Positions 36,474 through 49,100 of a DNA stretch of 64,000 nt are shown in pieces; the stretch's first letter is position 1; each line of letters starts with the position of its first letter. The DNA is taken from positions 28,362,485-28,426,484 of the forward strand of contig NW_019211458.1 of the NCBI RefSeq assembly GCF_002443255.2, written 5' to 3'. The notes below the pieces were generated by a model, which did not search any database, was not told the origin of the DNA, and worked only from the letters and a program-made list of their open reading frames with translations. Source of the DNA: Varroa destructor. Taxonomy: Eukaryota > Arthropoda > Arachnida > Mesostigmata > Varroidae. A program made the translations under genes and the position numbers.

Positions 36474-38560
36474 AGCGAATCCATGTCGAACCGGTTAAAC
36501 TTATTTTGCAACCATACCCCCCACGGCCTACATTATACGATACATTATTCAAGGAAGAGAGGCAGGGAGGCTTATATAAAGAATAGGGAAACATACGTCG
36601 ACCGAATGCCACCTCGATCTGTCTGTCCATCGCGATAAAGCTTCCGTTTCTCGATGTCCGAACGTCATCGTGCGCGAACGGATCGAGGACAAAAAGACCA
36701 AAAAAGGCCTAAGTGAATCAGAAAATACGAAGCGTTTTTTTTACATATGTAGGAGCAGATAGTGTTCAAATCCGTTCAAATTGAAATCGATGTACCAATT
36801 TATCGAATTAATCGCCTCGTTGAGTCGGATGCCGCATAGTTGAAATGGATATTAGAATCGAGGGATAAGTGTTGAGCTTCCTAGATTTTTGATGTATCCG
36901 GATAATCCAATCCGTTGAGGGAAAGTCTGCATAACACAGAAGATAGCTGAGAGGTTTCAGTTTCCGATCCATGTGATCTAATGGAACGGCTGTAGACTCA
37001 TATTTTTACAGGCAAATTAATTACGATTTTAATGAATATGGGGAATCCAGTTGTTTCGCTTGCCCTGTCTATGTTCAGACGGTCTTTTGACAAAAACCTA
37101 AAAAAGTAGTCCTTGTCAGTTTGTGAACCGTACCTGTCTGATGCTACCCATTATCAGAGGCTAAAACTAGATGAGGCTTGGTGCCCCATAGACGTCTCAT
37201 ACGTTTACTAGATACCCAGTTAACACAGATCCAGTATAGGCTAATTTGAAAAAAAAAAACCTTAGATATATAATGTCAATCGAATAATAACGTAAACACA
37301 AACAACCCTAGATAAAGTTCGTCGCGATAGAGTCATAGTCGTTTCAATTCAAACACGAACAACCCGTAAGGCCACCCGACAGAATGGTGGACAGCGATAC
37401 AACTAATGAACTTACAAACTCATTAGCCGTTCAAGCCATATTAGAGCCAATTCCAAAAGAAGTTCCAAGGATACGGGGGAAGTACGAGCTCTAATTGCTC
37501 AGAGCCCTACCGGGCAATACCTTATCAATATCGAAGTCGGATCTGCATAATGCATTAACCAGAAGCCTACTGAAAAGCCGTACCCCTCCCTAAACAAATA
37601 AATTCCCTAGGTTTTCCAACGGAACAGGGAAAAGGTATTAAAACAGTCTCTTATTACTGCTTTGATCGCTGAATACGGCCTCTGCTAGTGACGTTCGATT
37701 GCAACTTCTTGCTGGTCAGGTAATCCTGGGATGTAATAATAACGTTTCTCCAAGCAGAGTTGTCAGAATACTATGTTTTCAACACATCGACCATTCGTAG
37801 GGGGCGAATGTATTATCGAATTACCCTATCGTTATTTGCATTGAGCAAGTAGCAGCGTCTACGGCGGAACCAATCTAATTACTTGCGATAAAAAGGTGTG
37901 GTAAAAGAGTTTACGGAGTGTGAGCAAATTGCATTCTGTGATAAAAGACAATTGTGTGACTAAGCATCCAGGTGACTATTTGATTACCAAACAGAATTGT
38001 TGCATCTGATGCTCAGTAGAATCCAGGGGGTAACAATAGAAAGTCTGCCTGATCTGAAAAACAGCAGTTCAGTATGTTCTCAACATAGACAGTCATTTAG
38101 CCGACAATAAATTCTACGTGTACGCTCAAACAGTACATTTTTTTTTTAAATGCAAATAAACTAAGACCTGAACGTGACATATACCCTCACGTTTGACTTT
38201 TAGCGGTCTGACGCATCAGTAGTTAGAGGTAAGAAGTACTTAGCAGTAACACATGTACACAGGCCATCCATCAAACGTAGATCCGCGAAACAGTAACGCT
38301 GTGATGTTTTTAAACTCGATCATTCTTTACGTTCGGTTGGTGTGCATTTTAAAAAACGTTTTCAACAAATTAATAGGTAAGCGTCGTGTGTACGTATAAA
38401 GCCTGACAGATATACTTTGCTCTATTAGCATTTATTAACTCGTTTTTTTTTAATGGAAATGAAAAGGAAATGTACGCAAGCTAATCCAACGATCCTTCTA
38501 CTTTAGGTGCCTCACTGTTTTTTTTTAGAAGTTTGGCACCAAAAATAAATGTCTGAACGG
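36474..38560. other. Non-coding stretch containing one half of a shared 21-mer
   Basis: At 37540-37560 (- strand sense) GGTTAATGCATT then two variable bases then GCAGATC; the same 21-mer with 19 matches recurs at 52383-52403. Otherwise nothing supportable seen. Confidence 0.4.
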
Positions 38561-38604
38561 AATATATAACATATATAAACTTATATATAAATATATATAT
38601 AAAC
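38561..38604. repeat. Imperfect AT-rich repeat
   Basis: Alternating AT runs interrupted by AAC, with ATATATAAAC occurring twice. Low-complexity DNA. Confidence 0.7.
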
Positions 38605-39124
38605 TTCTTTTAAGTACATTATCCAACATAACGGACCCGTCTGTGTTGCAAATGATCTATTATAGCTTCTTCTAAATTGGAATTGTTGTTCAAATTGAAT
38701 TACAATAGTATTTACAATCTAACGCGTGATATCTGGAAGTTTTCTGTACCTTTCTCATCTTCTTCGGTTCTGCATCTATCGTATTAGCTCGTCCGGGGCT
38801 ATTCAGCGGGCCAAAACGGGCTTGAATAACTTTTGAACCTTGTTCTATTAGCAAGCGCAATTCGATAGATATTCACACTCAATGATTACCTTAAACTATC
38901 GGTCCGTTGAACGTCATCAAAAAATAATAAAAAAAAAGACTGGGCAAATACGCTTTCAGCAAGACAACGGTTACTTCCTGCTGTAATCACTTTTAAGCTT
39001 GAACGGGGAGGCTCGAAGCATGCGTTATGAAATTTCAGCGAAGGGAGTGAGGGTCATGACAAAAACAAAAAACAGGTTTTGCCAAACTTGCGACGGTGTA
39101 CTCTAGACACGCTTATAGAACCAC

Positions 39125-39179
39125 CAACAATTCTTTCGTGGGTTAGAGCCCCACGAAAAATCTGCCACGCGAATTGTTG
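39125..39179 (+). repeat. Two-part hairpin carrying a tRNA-Lys-like T-arm
   Basis: CAACAATTC (39125-39133) pairs exactly with GAATTGTTG (39171-39179). Directly inside, TTTCGTGGG (39134-39142) pairs with CCCACGAAA (39150-39158) around the 7-base loop TTAGAGC, leaving a 12-base bulge on the 3' side. The inner part, GTGGG-TTAGAGC-CCCAC, is the T-arm of eukaryotic tRNA-Lys(CUU), GTGGG-TTCGAGC-CCCAC, with one loop base changed. No matching D-arm or anticodon arm is seen upstream, so this is not a working tRNA gene. It may be a tRNA-derived repeat fragment or a structured RNA. An AATAAA follows within about 10 bases. Confidence 0.55.
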
Positions 39180-39259
39180 CCTTGAAATAAAAGAGAAAGG
39201 GACAGGCGTTAGCTTACTCTCGCACTCATATTAAATATCGCAGGCAGTGATTTTGCAAG

Positions 39260-39538
39260 GTATTGCTTGAATTGGAAACAGTCAATGTTGCCAGATATCT
39301 CAAGTTCGAGCCGTATGGGTGCGTAATGTACAATTCGACAACACATAATGTATCGGACTACAATGACGACCGCACCGCCAGTTACAGTTTGGGTAAGAAA
39401 GAAAATAAAAAAAACGCTCCATGGGCCCGGCTTTCATATGATCCAGATTTAGGTTCCTTTAGAGGTTTTCAAGTTTCCGACTCGTTAAATATAACCGGAC
39501 AACCTAACAAGAGGAAAAAGCCGACGTGGATAAGATAA
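39260..39538 (+). CDS. Hypothetical open frame of about 92 codons
   Basis: The frame is open from just after an in-frame TGA at 39248-39250 and ends with TAA at 39536-39538. It has no early ATG (it begins with TTG codons; the first ATG is internal), so if real it is an exon with an acceptor near 39259. The product (LELETVNVARYLKFEPYG...) is hydrophilic with three N-glycosylation-type sites and a basic end (NKRKKPTWIR). A donor-like GGTAAGA lies inside at about 39392. I recognise no family. Length is within chance expectation; the balanced amino-acid composition is the only positive sign. Confidence 0.15.
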   Translation, partial: VLLELETVNVARYLKFEPYGCVMYNSTTHNVSDYNDDRTASYSLGKKENKKNAPWARLSYDPDLGSFRGFQVSDSLNITGQPNKRKKPTWIR

Positions 39539-42077
39539 TATAAATCTGTTCATTTTTATGCAAAGAGTTTGCTTTCACATTAACATCTGCCTTTTCTGTT
39601 TGGTTGATTGAAATGTTGTCAAAGACACTTGAAATAGATCCCGATGGTTGAGAGTACGATATCGATATCAGAGGTCATCTGGCATGCCCTGTCTCTAGGA
39701 CGGTCTCTGAAAAATCTCCATTGCTCGCCTGCTAACTTCAAGGGATCGGCTAATACAAGTTTAAACATTGAATTAGATATGGTCAATTATGCAGCCACAG
39801 TAATGTGTTAAATGCTGAGGACGCAGCATCCGTTAAATGAAGATGCTAGCCTCTTCCTCGGGAAACAACTCAGATTACGTGCGACCTGGAAAAATTCATG
39901 TTCTATGCAGAAACGTGCGTAGACGAGTCCCATGAGTAGCACGCGTATTTTTAAGGCGGGCCTGCACTGAAATATGACTATCTACAAAAACTTACGTTAG
40001 TTTGGGAACTTACATAAGAGACTTCAACAGAAAAAGCCACACCTTTGCCCTTAAGAATGCATACATCTATATAAAACAGGCAGTTGACAGTATAAAAAAA
40101 GAAAAAATAGCGTTAAACGAAGAAGTCTTTCTATGAGCTGATGTGTCACCTCTATATAACCACAAAAGCGCAATTTAGACTTGTGATAGTTCACGGCATT
40201 TGTCTCATTCAACGTGTAATTCATCAAACGGGTTAAAAATTCTTCCTCGGAACAATCTGAAAGACAAGCATACGGCTAAAGAGGATTTAGAACTAACTCT
40301 GCTTCGTAAGCGAAACCAAACGGATTCGTGTTGTATCGTTTGTCTTGCCCTTTTGTTTTTTTAATGCGCCACCACAGCCCCTCGCGGATGCCCCGCTTAG
40401 AAAATACGGCGCACCTACGCTTGAAATTTACCAGAGCCCCTTGCAGCTGCATCTGCGGCTGAGCTTGTTACTTGCGTGATATTTTCCTTGTTGTCTGAAG
40501 TAACTGACAGAGACGTACTAGGCGTCTGCCTTCTCTGAAAGAAAAATTCAGGCGTTTTAGTAGGAACAGCTAAGGAATGCGTTAGCTAAAGGAAAAGCAG
40601 AGAGGCATGTAAAGATCGCGCATATGACTCCTTGATTGGCACATTCGTTGCTTTACCTTTAAGTATAGTAGTGAATGGCAGTCGCTCTTTATTTTGTTCG
40701 TATTGCATAGTATCTTCTTTTTGGAAATGAGGTAAAATTCTACCTCGGTCAAGCGAACAGTGTTGAAAAACGGCTTTTAAATCTTAGCGAGGGGTCGCTG
40801 GTCAAAACTATGTAACGATCCCAAAATCTACTAAGTCCTACACAGTACGAACCGGTACCGAACAGGTACGATACTTGTATAACAATCGACTATTGATACT
40901 GTTAAAATTGCTCAACGGTAAATATTTTTTCCTATTCGTAGAATTTATAAATCGTTTAGCAATTTGCAGAGAAATTGTCTTTGCAAAATGATTGGCAACG
41001 GCGAGATTTTTCAAGGAGTTGCTTTGAACTCGTCCTGATGCATAGTAAATTGTCTGTAAACGTTATTCTTGTACACCTACGTATACTTATATTATTATTC
41101 CAATAAAAGGTTTCGTACGAGCTTAATCTCCGGTTTAAAAAGTAGGCGCAAATCGGATCTAGTTAGCGTCAGGTAGGTTTTCGGCCGACCGGAGGCATTT
41201 CGATAAAGACACGTTGCGAAACAATTAAAAACTCATGGGGGCATTGTGTTTATGTCCGAACGATCACTTTTAGCGAAGGTATGTTGAGCGTTTCCTACCA
41301 TACAAGAATTCCTTACTCGGCATATATAACGATGCAAAACAGGTGGCTAATGGTCATCAGCGTAGTGCAAAGACTAGCCTACACAAGCATTTTTGTGCAG
41401 GTCAGTGCTGACGTTTTTCTAGCCAGGATGAAATTCTTCACGTGTTGTGCCTGACACGTAACGGACGGTTTATCGCTCGGCCGAATCACAATGCGAAATG
41501 ACCCCAGCTGTTGACCGTTTATTGGTAGCACAGCAATTTTCGAAAGTAGACTATTATTGAATAACGAAAAGGGCGTCTGCAGTAATAAATGTGGACTTGG
41601 TAAGCGACATACCTCTGGAATAAGAGTGCGGGTGGGATTTTCCTAAATAATCTACAAAAGCCCTCCTGAAAAGCAATGAGGACCAAAGGGCCACACCTTT
41701 CTAACCAACGATGTGCTGTTTCAAAGCAACAAAAAGGATAAATATGTAGCAGAACGTCGAGAGGTCATATAAGTAAAAGTAGTGTGGAAAACTATTAGAC
41801 CCTTAAGAAAAAATCTAAGAACCTTAACAACAAGCCAGCTCAAAGTATTGGTTCTCTTCCACGTGCTGCCAGTCCTAAATCAGCTTTTGCTTCCCTAGTC
41901 CGATGTCGAAGTTGCTTATGTGTCAAATATATCGACTCGTAGAAAAATGCAATGCTGTTTAGGATAGGCTCTAATTTGACATTGAAAATCAGGTCTTTGT
42001 GATGAAACCATTTTGTCTGCGTTTAGTCAATCTGAATTTTTCTCTAGACCACTCTGATACTTCCATGTGCGTGGCCA
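39539..42077. other. Non-coding stretch
   Basis: Nothing supportable seen. A TAYGCNGAYGAY-type motif on the - strand near 41350 (reads HYADDH) is followed at once by a stop and has no reverse-transcriptase context. Confidence 0.35.
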
Positions 42078-42140
42078 TGTCCCTCTGATGGCCCAGTGGT
42101 AACGGATTTGCAGACGGTAGGTTAGGTTCAAGGTTTGATG
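42078..42140 (+). mobile_element. tRNA-derived SINE-like copy (copy D)
   Basis: TGGCCCAGTGGTAACGGATT, a good A-box region, is followed about 35 bases on by a B-box-like GGTTCAAGGTTTG. CAGT-GGTAACG-ATTTGC is shared with copy A at 53951-54022. This is tRNA promoter architecture without a foldable tRNA. Confidence 0.5.
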
Positions 42141-42984
42141 TAGACGCACTTCGCCTTCCGGCAGTCATCCCGTTCACAGACGTCTCGAGCTCAGAAGGTC
42201 TACTATTTATCGATTTATGGTCATGCTGCTTGAGGATAGAAGACGAATACTAAAAATCGTTCCGTAAGCTCACACCAGTTGACAAACACTTCATAAACTT
42301 CGAGTACCTTCGTTCGTGTGCGAAGTACAAATTACAATGATCGTACGCGGTTGTTCCGCATTTTAAAAAAACGAATTAGTGTTGTTTAGGTAAGGAAGCA
42401 CTAGGAGAGATACCGAACATCGAACAAATACCGAATGATATATTAGACCAATTCAGGAATCTGCAATGTAACGTTATCATATTGCCTACCTCAAATTCAT
42501 CAATATGATTACGTTCCGTTGTTTATCCTAGTTTCAGTTAAATATTATATTATACCTATATTGCTCGACAATTTTTCCCTGCACCAGTAGAGCGAAGTTG
42601 TTCTGCTAAAATAGGAAACTCTGAGTGACTAAATAAACTCATAGACGTTCCTGTGCCCTATACGACAATGTATCGTAATCGGCAATGTAACGTATTGCTA
42701 TATATGAACCATATGCATGGTTGCCTTTCCGCTGTGCTATCCTGTCAACAATAACAGCATTCACTTCCCATTCTTTCGCCCTATATTCAGGTTAATATCG
42801 CTATCAATCTATATCCTTTTATCTAGTTAGAATATATTCGTAATCATGCATACGTTGCACGTTCATGCTCGTGGCAGTTTTTCCTCTTCCCTTTTCCATA
42901 TAACGCCTCGTTTCAGTGTGATTCGTTTGCAGCTCTACGCTACAGTAGGCTGCTCCTACCTGGATGAATATTGTTCGAAAATCT
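42141..42984. other. Non-coding stretch
   Basis: Nothing supportable seen. Confidence 0.4.
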
Positions 42985-43475
42985 TTTTTCTCTTGTTTCC
43001 AGCTGTTTGATCCTGCTTGTGGCTATCTTTCTCCCCCTTCGACCGCCGATCCCATCCGGAGTCCGGTCATCTTTTCTCTGAGGTTGTAGGAGCTGGATTC
43101 CCACCCTACTCCCAATTCATCCTGAAACGGACCCAATACCAATGGAGACTGAGGCCCAACTCGAACGGCATGTGAGGCCGCACCGCTTCTGCGATTTGAG
43201 TCGCTATCCAAAGAGGAAATCATCTCTCAGGGTAAATCGCCCGTATCGCGTCTGTCCCCAGCAAGATCGGCAAACGGCGACGAATCCACGGTCCGCAACT
43301 GCCATCAAAGGCGTTCGAAACTTTTGGCGAAGGCTTCAACCCAACGATTCGCGAGTCTCCGTCTGGTTCCCGAAATCCACACGGTTGTGATTTTGGATGT
43401 GGAGGAAAACAGAAAGAAGGGCAGGCCAACTCGGTGGGAGAAGAGAGTAGGCTGAGGGCCCTGCACGTTTAACGT
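42985..43475. other. GC- and CpG-rich patch with open frames on both strands
   Basis: On + a strong acceptor-like run (TTTTTTCTCTTGTTTCCAG, ending near 43001) leads into short open segments, and one + frame stays open from about 43238 to a TAA near 43474 (SVPSKIGKRRRIHGPQLPSK... with a Gly/Lys-rich end). Two - frames (43023-43223, 43220-43429) are open as well. Raised G+C alone opens frames, so no strand can be preferred. It could be an exon, a promoter island or a decayed insert. Confidence 0.2.
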
Positions 43476-46132
43476 AGCCGTAGGCTGGATTTCCGATTCT
43501 TCAGCTTTCTTCTACCACAATGCCATTCACACATACAAACAAACACGCAGCCAGGGAGAGCCATACTCCGTCGCCTCGTGCCATCTGACTGCAGTTCGTG
43601 GTTTTCCTACACACAGAGGCTAGTGGATATTGGTAGAAATAGCGACGTCAATGAAGCGAGATGATAGCAAAGAAGCTCTTGCCTAAAAGGCACCAAGCAT
43701 TTGAAGCACTTCAAGACTTGGTACACACGCTTGACTGTATGGAACATAGGCTGGCTCTTGACTGTTCCAAATAGATAAAAAAAAAAGTCAAGGGAAATAA
43801 TTTACGGAGAACTTCCCGATAGGTAAAATGGCCATGACGATTTTCAAGCTCAGTCTCAGAAATGATATATCCTTTGAAAAATAACCTGTGGTCAACTTGT
43901 TTAGGAGGCTATGTGTGTTAACAAAGATGATAGGAATAATTTGGCAATGTCCCGATATACTGAATGAATCGAATCGCACCCTTGTTCTGAAAGTGCTTGC
44001 ACCCTTAGATCAGTATTTATTTAATTTCAGCCTTCTCTTTCCGCTCAATATTTTTTTACGTATGCATATCCAAATGAAGCATAGAGTTCAAATAATAAAA
44101 CAGCAAACAATTCGATTCATAAAGCTTTTTTTTTAATTTTTGCATACATTTAAATATCTTTTAGGTCTTAGAGGAACTTTTACAGCTTTAATTTGGCACT
44201 CGTGTCTTTAAGAATTCATGATTCAGAAACCTCGACATAGAGATGCATTGATATTTTCGCACTGAAATTCGAAGCTGTGCCTATTTTCTGAAAAATTATC
44301 AATTTGTTTAAATGAACGTTACGTTTTACCTGAGAAAAAACGTCTTTCGGCGAAATTTTCTCTTAAACGGCAAAATTGCACGCGTCACAACGTGAAATTT
44401 CAGTGGCTCAGGAAGAAGAGTCTGGAACGGTTATTTTTTCAGTAGAAGGTAAAATGGCGAATTTTTCAACGTATGCGCCGCCGAAAATTTACTTATCATG
44501 TACAGGTGAAGTTAAACTTGTGTTAAAATATAATTTCAAAATCGAGCTTTTTTTATTTTTCAAAGGGAATATACATGAACTGCGCTATCGGATTGATTGT
44601 AATAGGAGAACTAGACGGTTAGGATAAAACAATCGGACAACTACAAGGAGAATAGAGGTTTCTGGGAGCCCAATCTAAATATAATTACAGAATATTTCTA
44701 GTGGAATAGCAGGATTAGTGCAGCAAAATAACCACCCATTAGGACAAGGTGAAGAAGTTACTGTGTCAAGTTAACCAACCGAGTTACTGATATAACGTGA
44801 GAAATTGGCTAAATCCAGATAATTTAATTTCTATAATCAGATCGTGGCAACAAAATGACGAAAACTGATACAACAGAGCCTCAGGATAACTGCAATCGGA
44901 TATCTATAAAGATGTCCGTCTGCTATCGAGTAATACTTCGTTTGATTGAGTGTAACCGAATTTAATCGATATCAGAACAGACTAATAAGACAACCTCGAA
45001 TAGGTAACGGGTAAGATAAAGCAAATAAGTTCTCGTGTAAAGTAAAGATTTGTGGCTTTCTTTAAGGTGAACGAGTAATAATCGAACCATAATTGGCAAA
45101 TCAATGAAGGACAAAACAGACGCCGCCCGAAGCCCCCAGGCCCGTTGAGCCATAGCATCACATGACTTGTAAGGCCATTATACAGGTACACAGCCTGAGA
45201 TACCTATTAATTTATCTTATTAACAATGGTCTTCAAGTAAAGTACTTTTACAAATACAAGTAGATTGACCAGTCAACTAACAACATTGAAACTTGAACTT
45301 GTATGCATATGCAGCCTCATGCGCAGTAAATGCGCTACAAATGTAGACTAACTATTACAAAAGCAATACTTTTGTGCATTTATTATTGCACGGGGGTTAC
45401 ACTCGAAAAGCAGACCCTGTTCTGAGAATCACGAAGCGCATAATTTCCATAGACTGTCCAAAGTCGATCAGTGAATAGTCTCTTGGCTATGAGGCGACTT
45501 ATTCTATGCTAACCAATCACTTAAAGCGACACTGAGAACGAACGAGTCGCCGACTGCCGGGGAAAGACGGAAAACCCGGCTGTCGTTTTCTATGAGCTGA
45601 AACAGGATCTCTCTTGGCGCACAGTGCTTCATGAGCTGACGCGGTGGGTGTAGCAGTTATTTGTGTAGGCAATGAACCTACATGAGCCTTAATTAGACAT
45701 TGGTAGTACGACTGGTACCAAGGACCCGGCTCCTTCGACAAAAACCTCGTATAGAACCACTTTCGCACTTATCCAATGCAGCGAACTGCACGCGTCATCC
45801 GTACCTTCTAGCCCGTAGGGTTACAATAACCCTGCATGCATCGGCCATTCATACACAGAGAGGAATAAACGCAACGAAAATGTCAACCTTTGATAGTCGG
45901 ATAATGTCGGCTACTTTCCATTCTACAATCAGCGAAAGGATTTGCAGTCCTGAAAAAAAAATTCACAAGGGCCTCTAACAGCGGCCACGAACAAGAAAAT
46001 GGTTCAATTCGGTTTACACACATTCATCGTAGTTAAATCGTTTTTAAAGCGAAACTCCTGTTTATATAAAATTTGTTTAATACTGTCTCTCTCTAAATGT
46101 TTTCGAAATGACATGGCATTTAAAAGCAGTAA
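43476..46132. other. Non-coding stretch
   Basis: One 83-codon frame at 44376-44627 (+) is preceded by an acceptor-like AAATTTCAG and crossed by donor-like sites AAGGTAAAA and CAGGTGAAG, and reads like a beta-rich segment (GTVIFSVEGKMANFS), but no family is recognised. Nothing else supportable seen. Confidence 0.3.
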
Positions 46133-46155
46133 CAGCAGCAGCAGCAGCAGCAGCA
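46133..46155. repeat. (CAG)n microsatellite, 7-8 units
   Basis: Uninterrupted CAG run, in a + frame that would read as polyalanine within a 66-codon frame without family match. Confidence 0.9.
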
Positions 46156-49100
46156 ACAAAGTCCATTGTACATACTGACCTCTGTTCTTTTCTTCGTCTT
46201 TTCCTACCGACTCTCGAAAGCCTAAACACGTATCGCTCGCATTCCATACCTCTGATTTACCCTAGTGAGCATCGAGTTTATCTTATCGACTCATCCAGTA
46301 AACTCTAACATCGTTTCCCTTTAATCTTTTTTCTCGACTTATAGAAATATAGCTAAGCACACAGAAAGCTTGCCACGGACAAGTAGTCGAAAGCACGCCT
46401 TGATATTTGAAGCACTCTCTGTTCTGATGGCTTCGAGTGGCCGACAGAACGAAGTTAGCCTCAGTGCTTCATAGCCTCTGACGTCTCCGCGTCCTCATCG
46501 AGTAGAGCCGGGAACCGAGTGCGGCGATCGATGGAGTAAACGTGCACTGCATTCCGACGACAAACGACCACTCAGGCAAGACGTGAGAGCCTGGAGACGG
46601 GCTACTCGTCGCGGGTTCGGTGTCATGGCTGCTGGTGCTGTTATGGTTGCCATAGTTTAGACCGATCGGGCTAAGCACCGGTGAAATGACTTCGCTAGTT
46701 TGCCAGGCATAGGCATGACGAGATCAACATGAATGATTCAGTCTGCTGAATCCTGTGCCTAAGGACAACTAGGCTAGCTTCATACGTATAAACAACGAAC
46801 TTAGTGTGTCGTCCTAGAGAAATCGATGCGGTGACCATGCTTGAAACAAACTTCGACCTTGCTTTGGTCGCAAACGCGATGCATTCAACTACAGTGTTCG
46901 TTCCATATATACAACCTGATGATGCGATCAAATGGGGTAGCAACATAGCAGAAATAGAAAATGGAAAAAAAGAAATAAAAATTCATCATGATAACAACTT
47001 CAGCAGATAAATTATGGTATATTGAAGCCCGGCTTTAAGTCGAGAATAAAGAAGATAATAGTAAGTGGCCGGGATTGGCAGCCCGAGTGAGATTTGGCTT
47101 CGCAGCTGCAAAACAAATCATTTTTCCTACGCTTTCATTTCTGATTTCACACATTATTCGTAGGCGCATGTTATAAGCTCCAGTAATTTGAATATGCCCC
47201 TGTGCAGTTTAGAGATCGGGCTCTGGACATCTAAAGATGACCTCTTTTCTGGCTTATCGATTATGAAATGCCTCCCCCTAGCGGCAGCATCTGACTCGGG
47301 TAGGCACATTTGCACAAGGTGCGACTTCACTGATGAGCGTAAATCGGGGTCGTGCCTCATAAAGTTGTAGAGGGGAATTTACTGAATGCTTCTCGTTCAC
47401 TATATTACGCTGGGAAAAATCATTTGTAACAGCTGTTAATCGGCTGTACTCCGCAAGCGATGACTGCTGATGAACGCAGTTGGGTCTTCGACACTCAGAG
47501 CAGAGATATCGTCGTATAACTTTACCAAAATACCTATCGGGTCAGGTGTACGATTATAGCCCAAAAATTGCAAAATTATAGCCCACTTCCGAAGGTGGAA
47601 GCGAATAGAAACATCGATCCGATCGCTTATTTGAATAATCCTCCTTCATCTCGTAATAAAGCAAATATTTTGCTCTTAAATTTGATTAGTTTGTCAGCAG
47701 GCTTCCAGCATTATAGATAATGTCACGCTTAACGGTGGGACGGATGCGATTAAGCAATAAAAACTCTAGCCGCTAGTCTATATATTGTTAGTCTCCGAGC
47801 AACGACCTAGACCTTATATACCCATGTATATACGTGCAAGCATTTGTCATGACTTTACGAGCTAGCAGCACCTGTGTTTCCCACGCAAAAAAAATGCGAC
47901 GTTTATCTATTTTAGTTTTTTACTTTAAAATATTGTGATCCTATGTTATTTTAATTTGTCTGAGCCTATAGTTATACATCTAACCCGAATGTGTTTTGGA
48001 GAAGTTTTTGATTATAAGTTGACATTATCAAATCATGAGTATACTAGTTGGATACTAGTAAGGCACCTGTACATGAAGTTAGCTAATTGTACCTTCATTT
48101 TGATTAAATTTCAAAATAGTAGTATAAATTGTTATTTCTTTACAATGACAGTTTATTTGATACGGATTTTTCTTTTTTTCACATAGATTTAATAAGCGCC
48201 TTAGGAGCAGGCCCCTCACGTACTAGGTCAATCCGAGACACGGTACGCGATCGCCATTGGTAGGAACATCGTCACAAACGTTTGACATCGCGTAGCCATG
48301 GCGGTTTTACATCTTCGATCGAGATCAAGGAATTTCGATTTGTGGTAACATGCAATAGGTGGTGATGCTTGTGCAGCTCAGCGACTACGATTCCCCGAAC
48401 TGTTATCAACCTTCGTGGCATCATCCTCTGGCCAAAGAAACAGATAACCGTATCTATCCATTTCCCATAGACGTCGCGCTAAATAGGTTACCATTACATG
48501 CCTAATTAGCCAGCATGTAGCAAAATCAAACAAGCACGAGTCTACTCATTTTTTTCACATCGACTATTAAAAGGAGCGAATATTTTATCTATGCATTGCT
48601 TTTATATCCCGACCGCCCAAAATCTTTTTTTAATATGTCACAAAAGCGCTCTTCACTAGGGAAAATACGAGAAACGTAATAATAATCATCTTCAAAGATA
48701 CGTGGCTGATATAATTTGTTACAGGCATCTCGGAAACTCAATAAAATTCTGATAGAAACGAGTCTCTTTTTTGCACAGAGAGCACAGTTGCGTGTTATAG
48801 TGGAAAATTGCTATATTGTTATCATATAGAATTGACGTATAGCTATAATCACGCTGGTAAAACATCACATAACGTTGCATAATCTGCTTATATCACCATA
48901 GAACTCAAGAAATGTTTAAACTTTAACCAGTCCGAAAGCTGATAGGCTGGGAAGCGGCCAGGTGAGGACGGAATGTCCTATACAAATTTATCCCTAGTTA
49001 AAAAATTATATGCGCGTATCAGCTTCGGTTCCAAATAGGCTTGAACTCTTACTCTTCGCCAGAATTAGAGAACATATTTAGCCATAAAGATGATTTAGCA

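Noticed and set aside
38935..38960. 12-base match on - to the region after the A-box of copy A (CGTATTTGCCCA)
   Set aside because: No A-box or B-box accompanies it; a single 12-mer is not enough.
41342..41365. HYADDH on -, a possible reverse-transcriptase box
   Set aside because: A stop follows at once and another lies four codons before it; no surrounding similarity. YADD alone is expected about once in four such windows.
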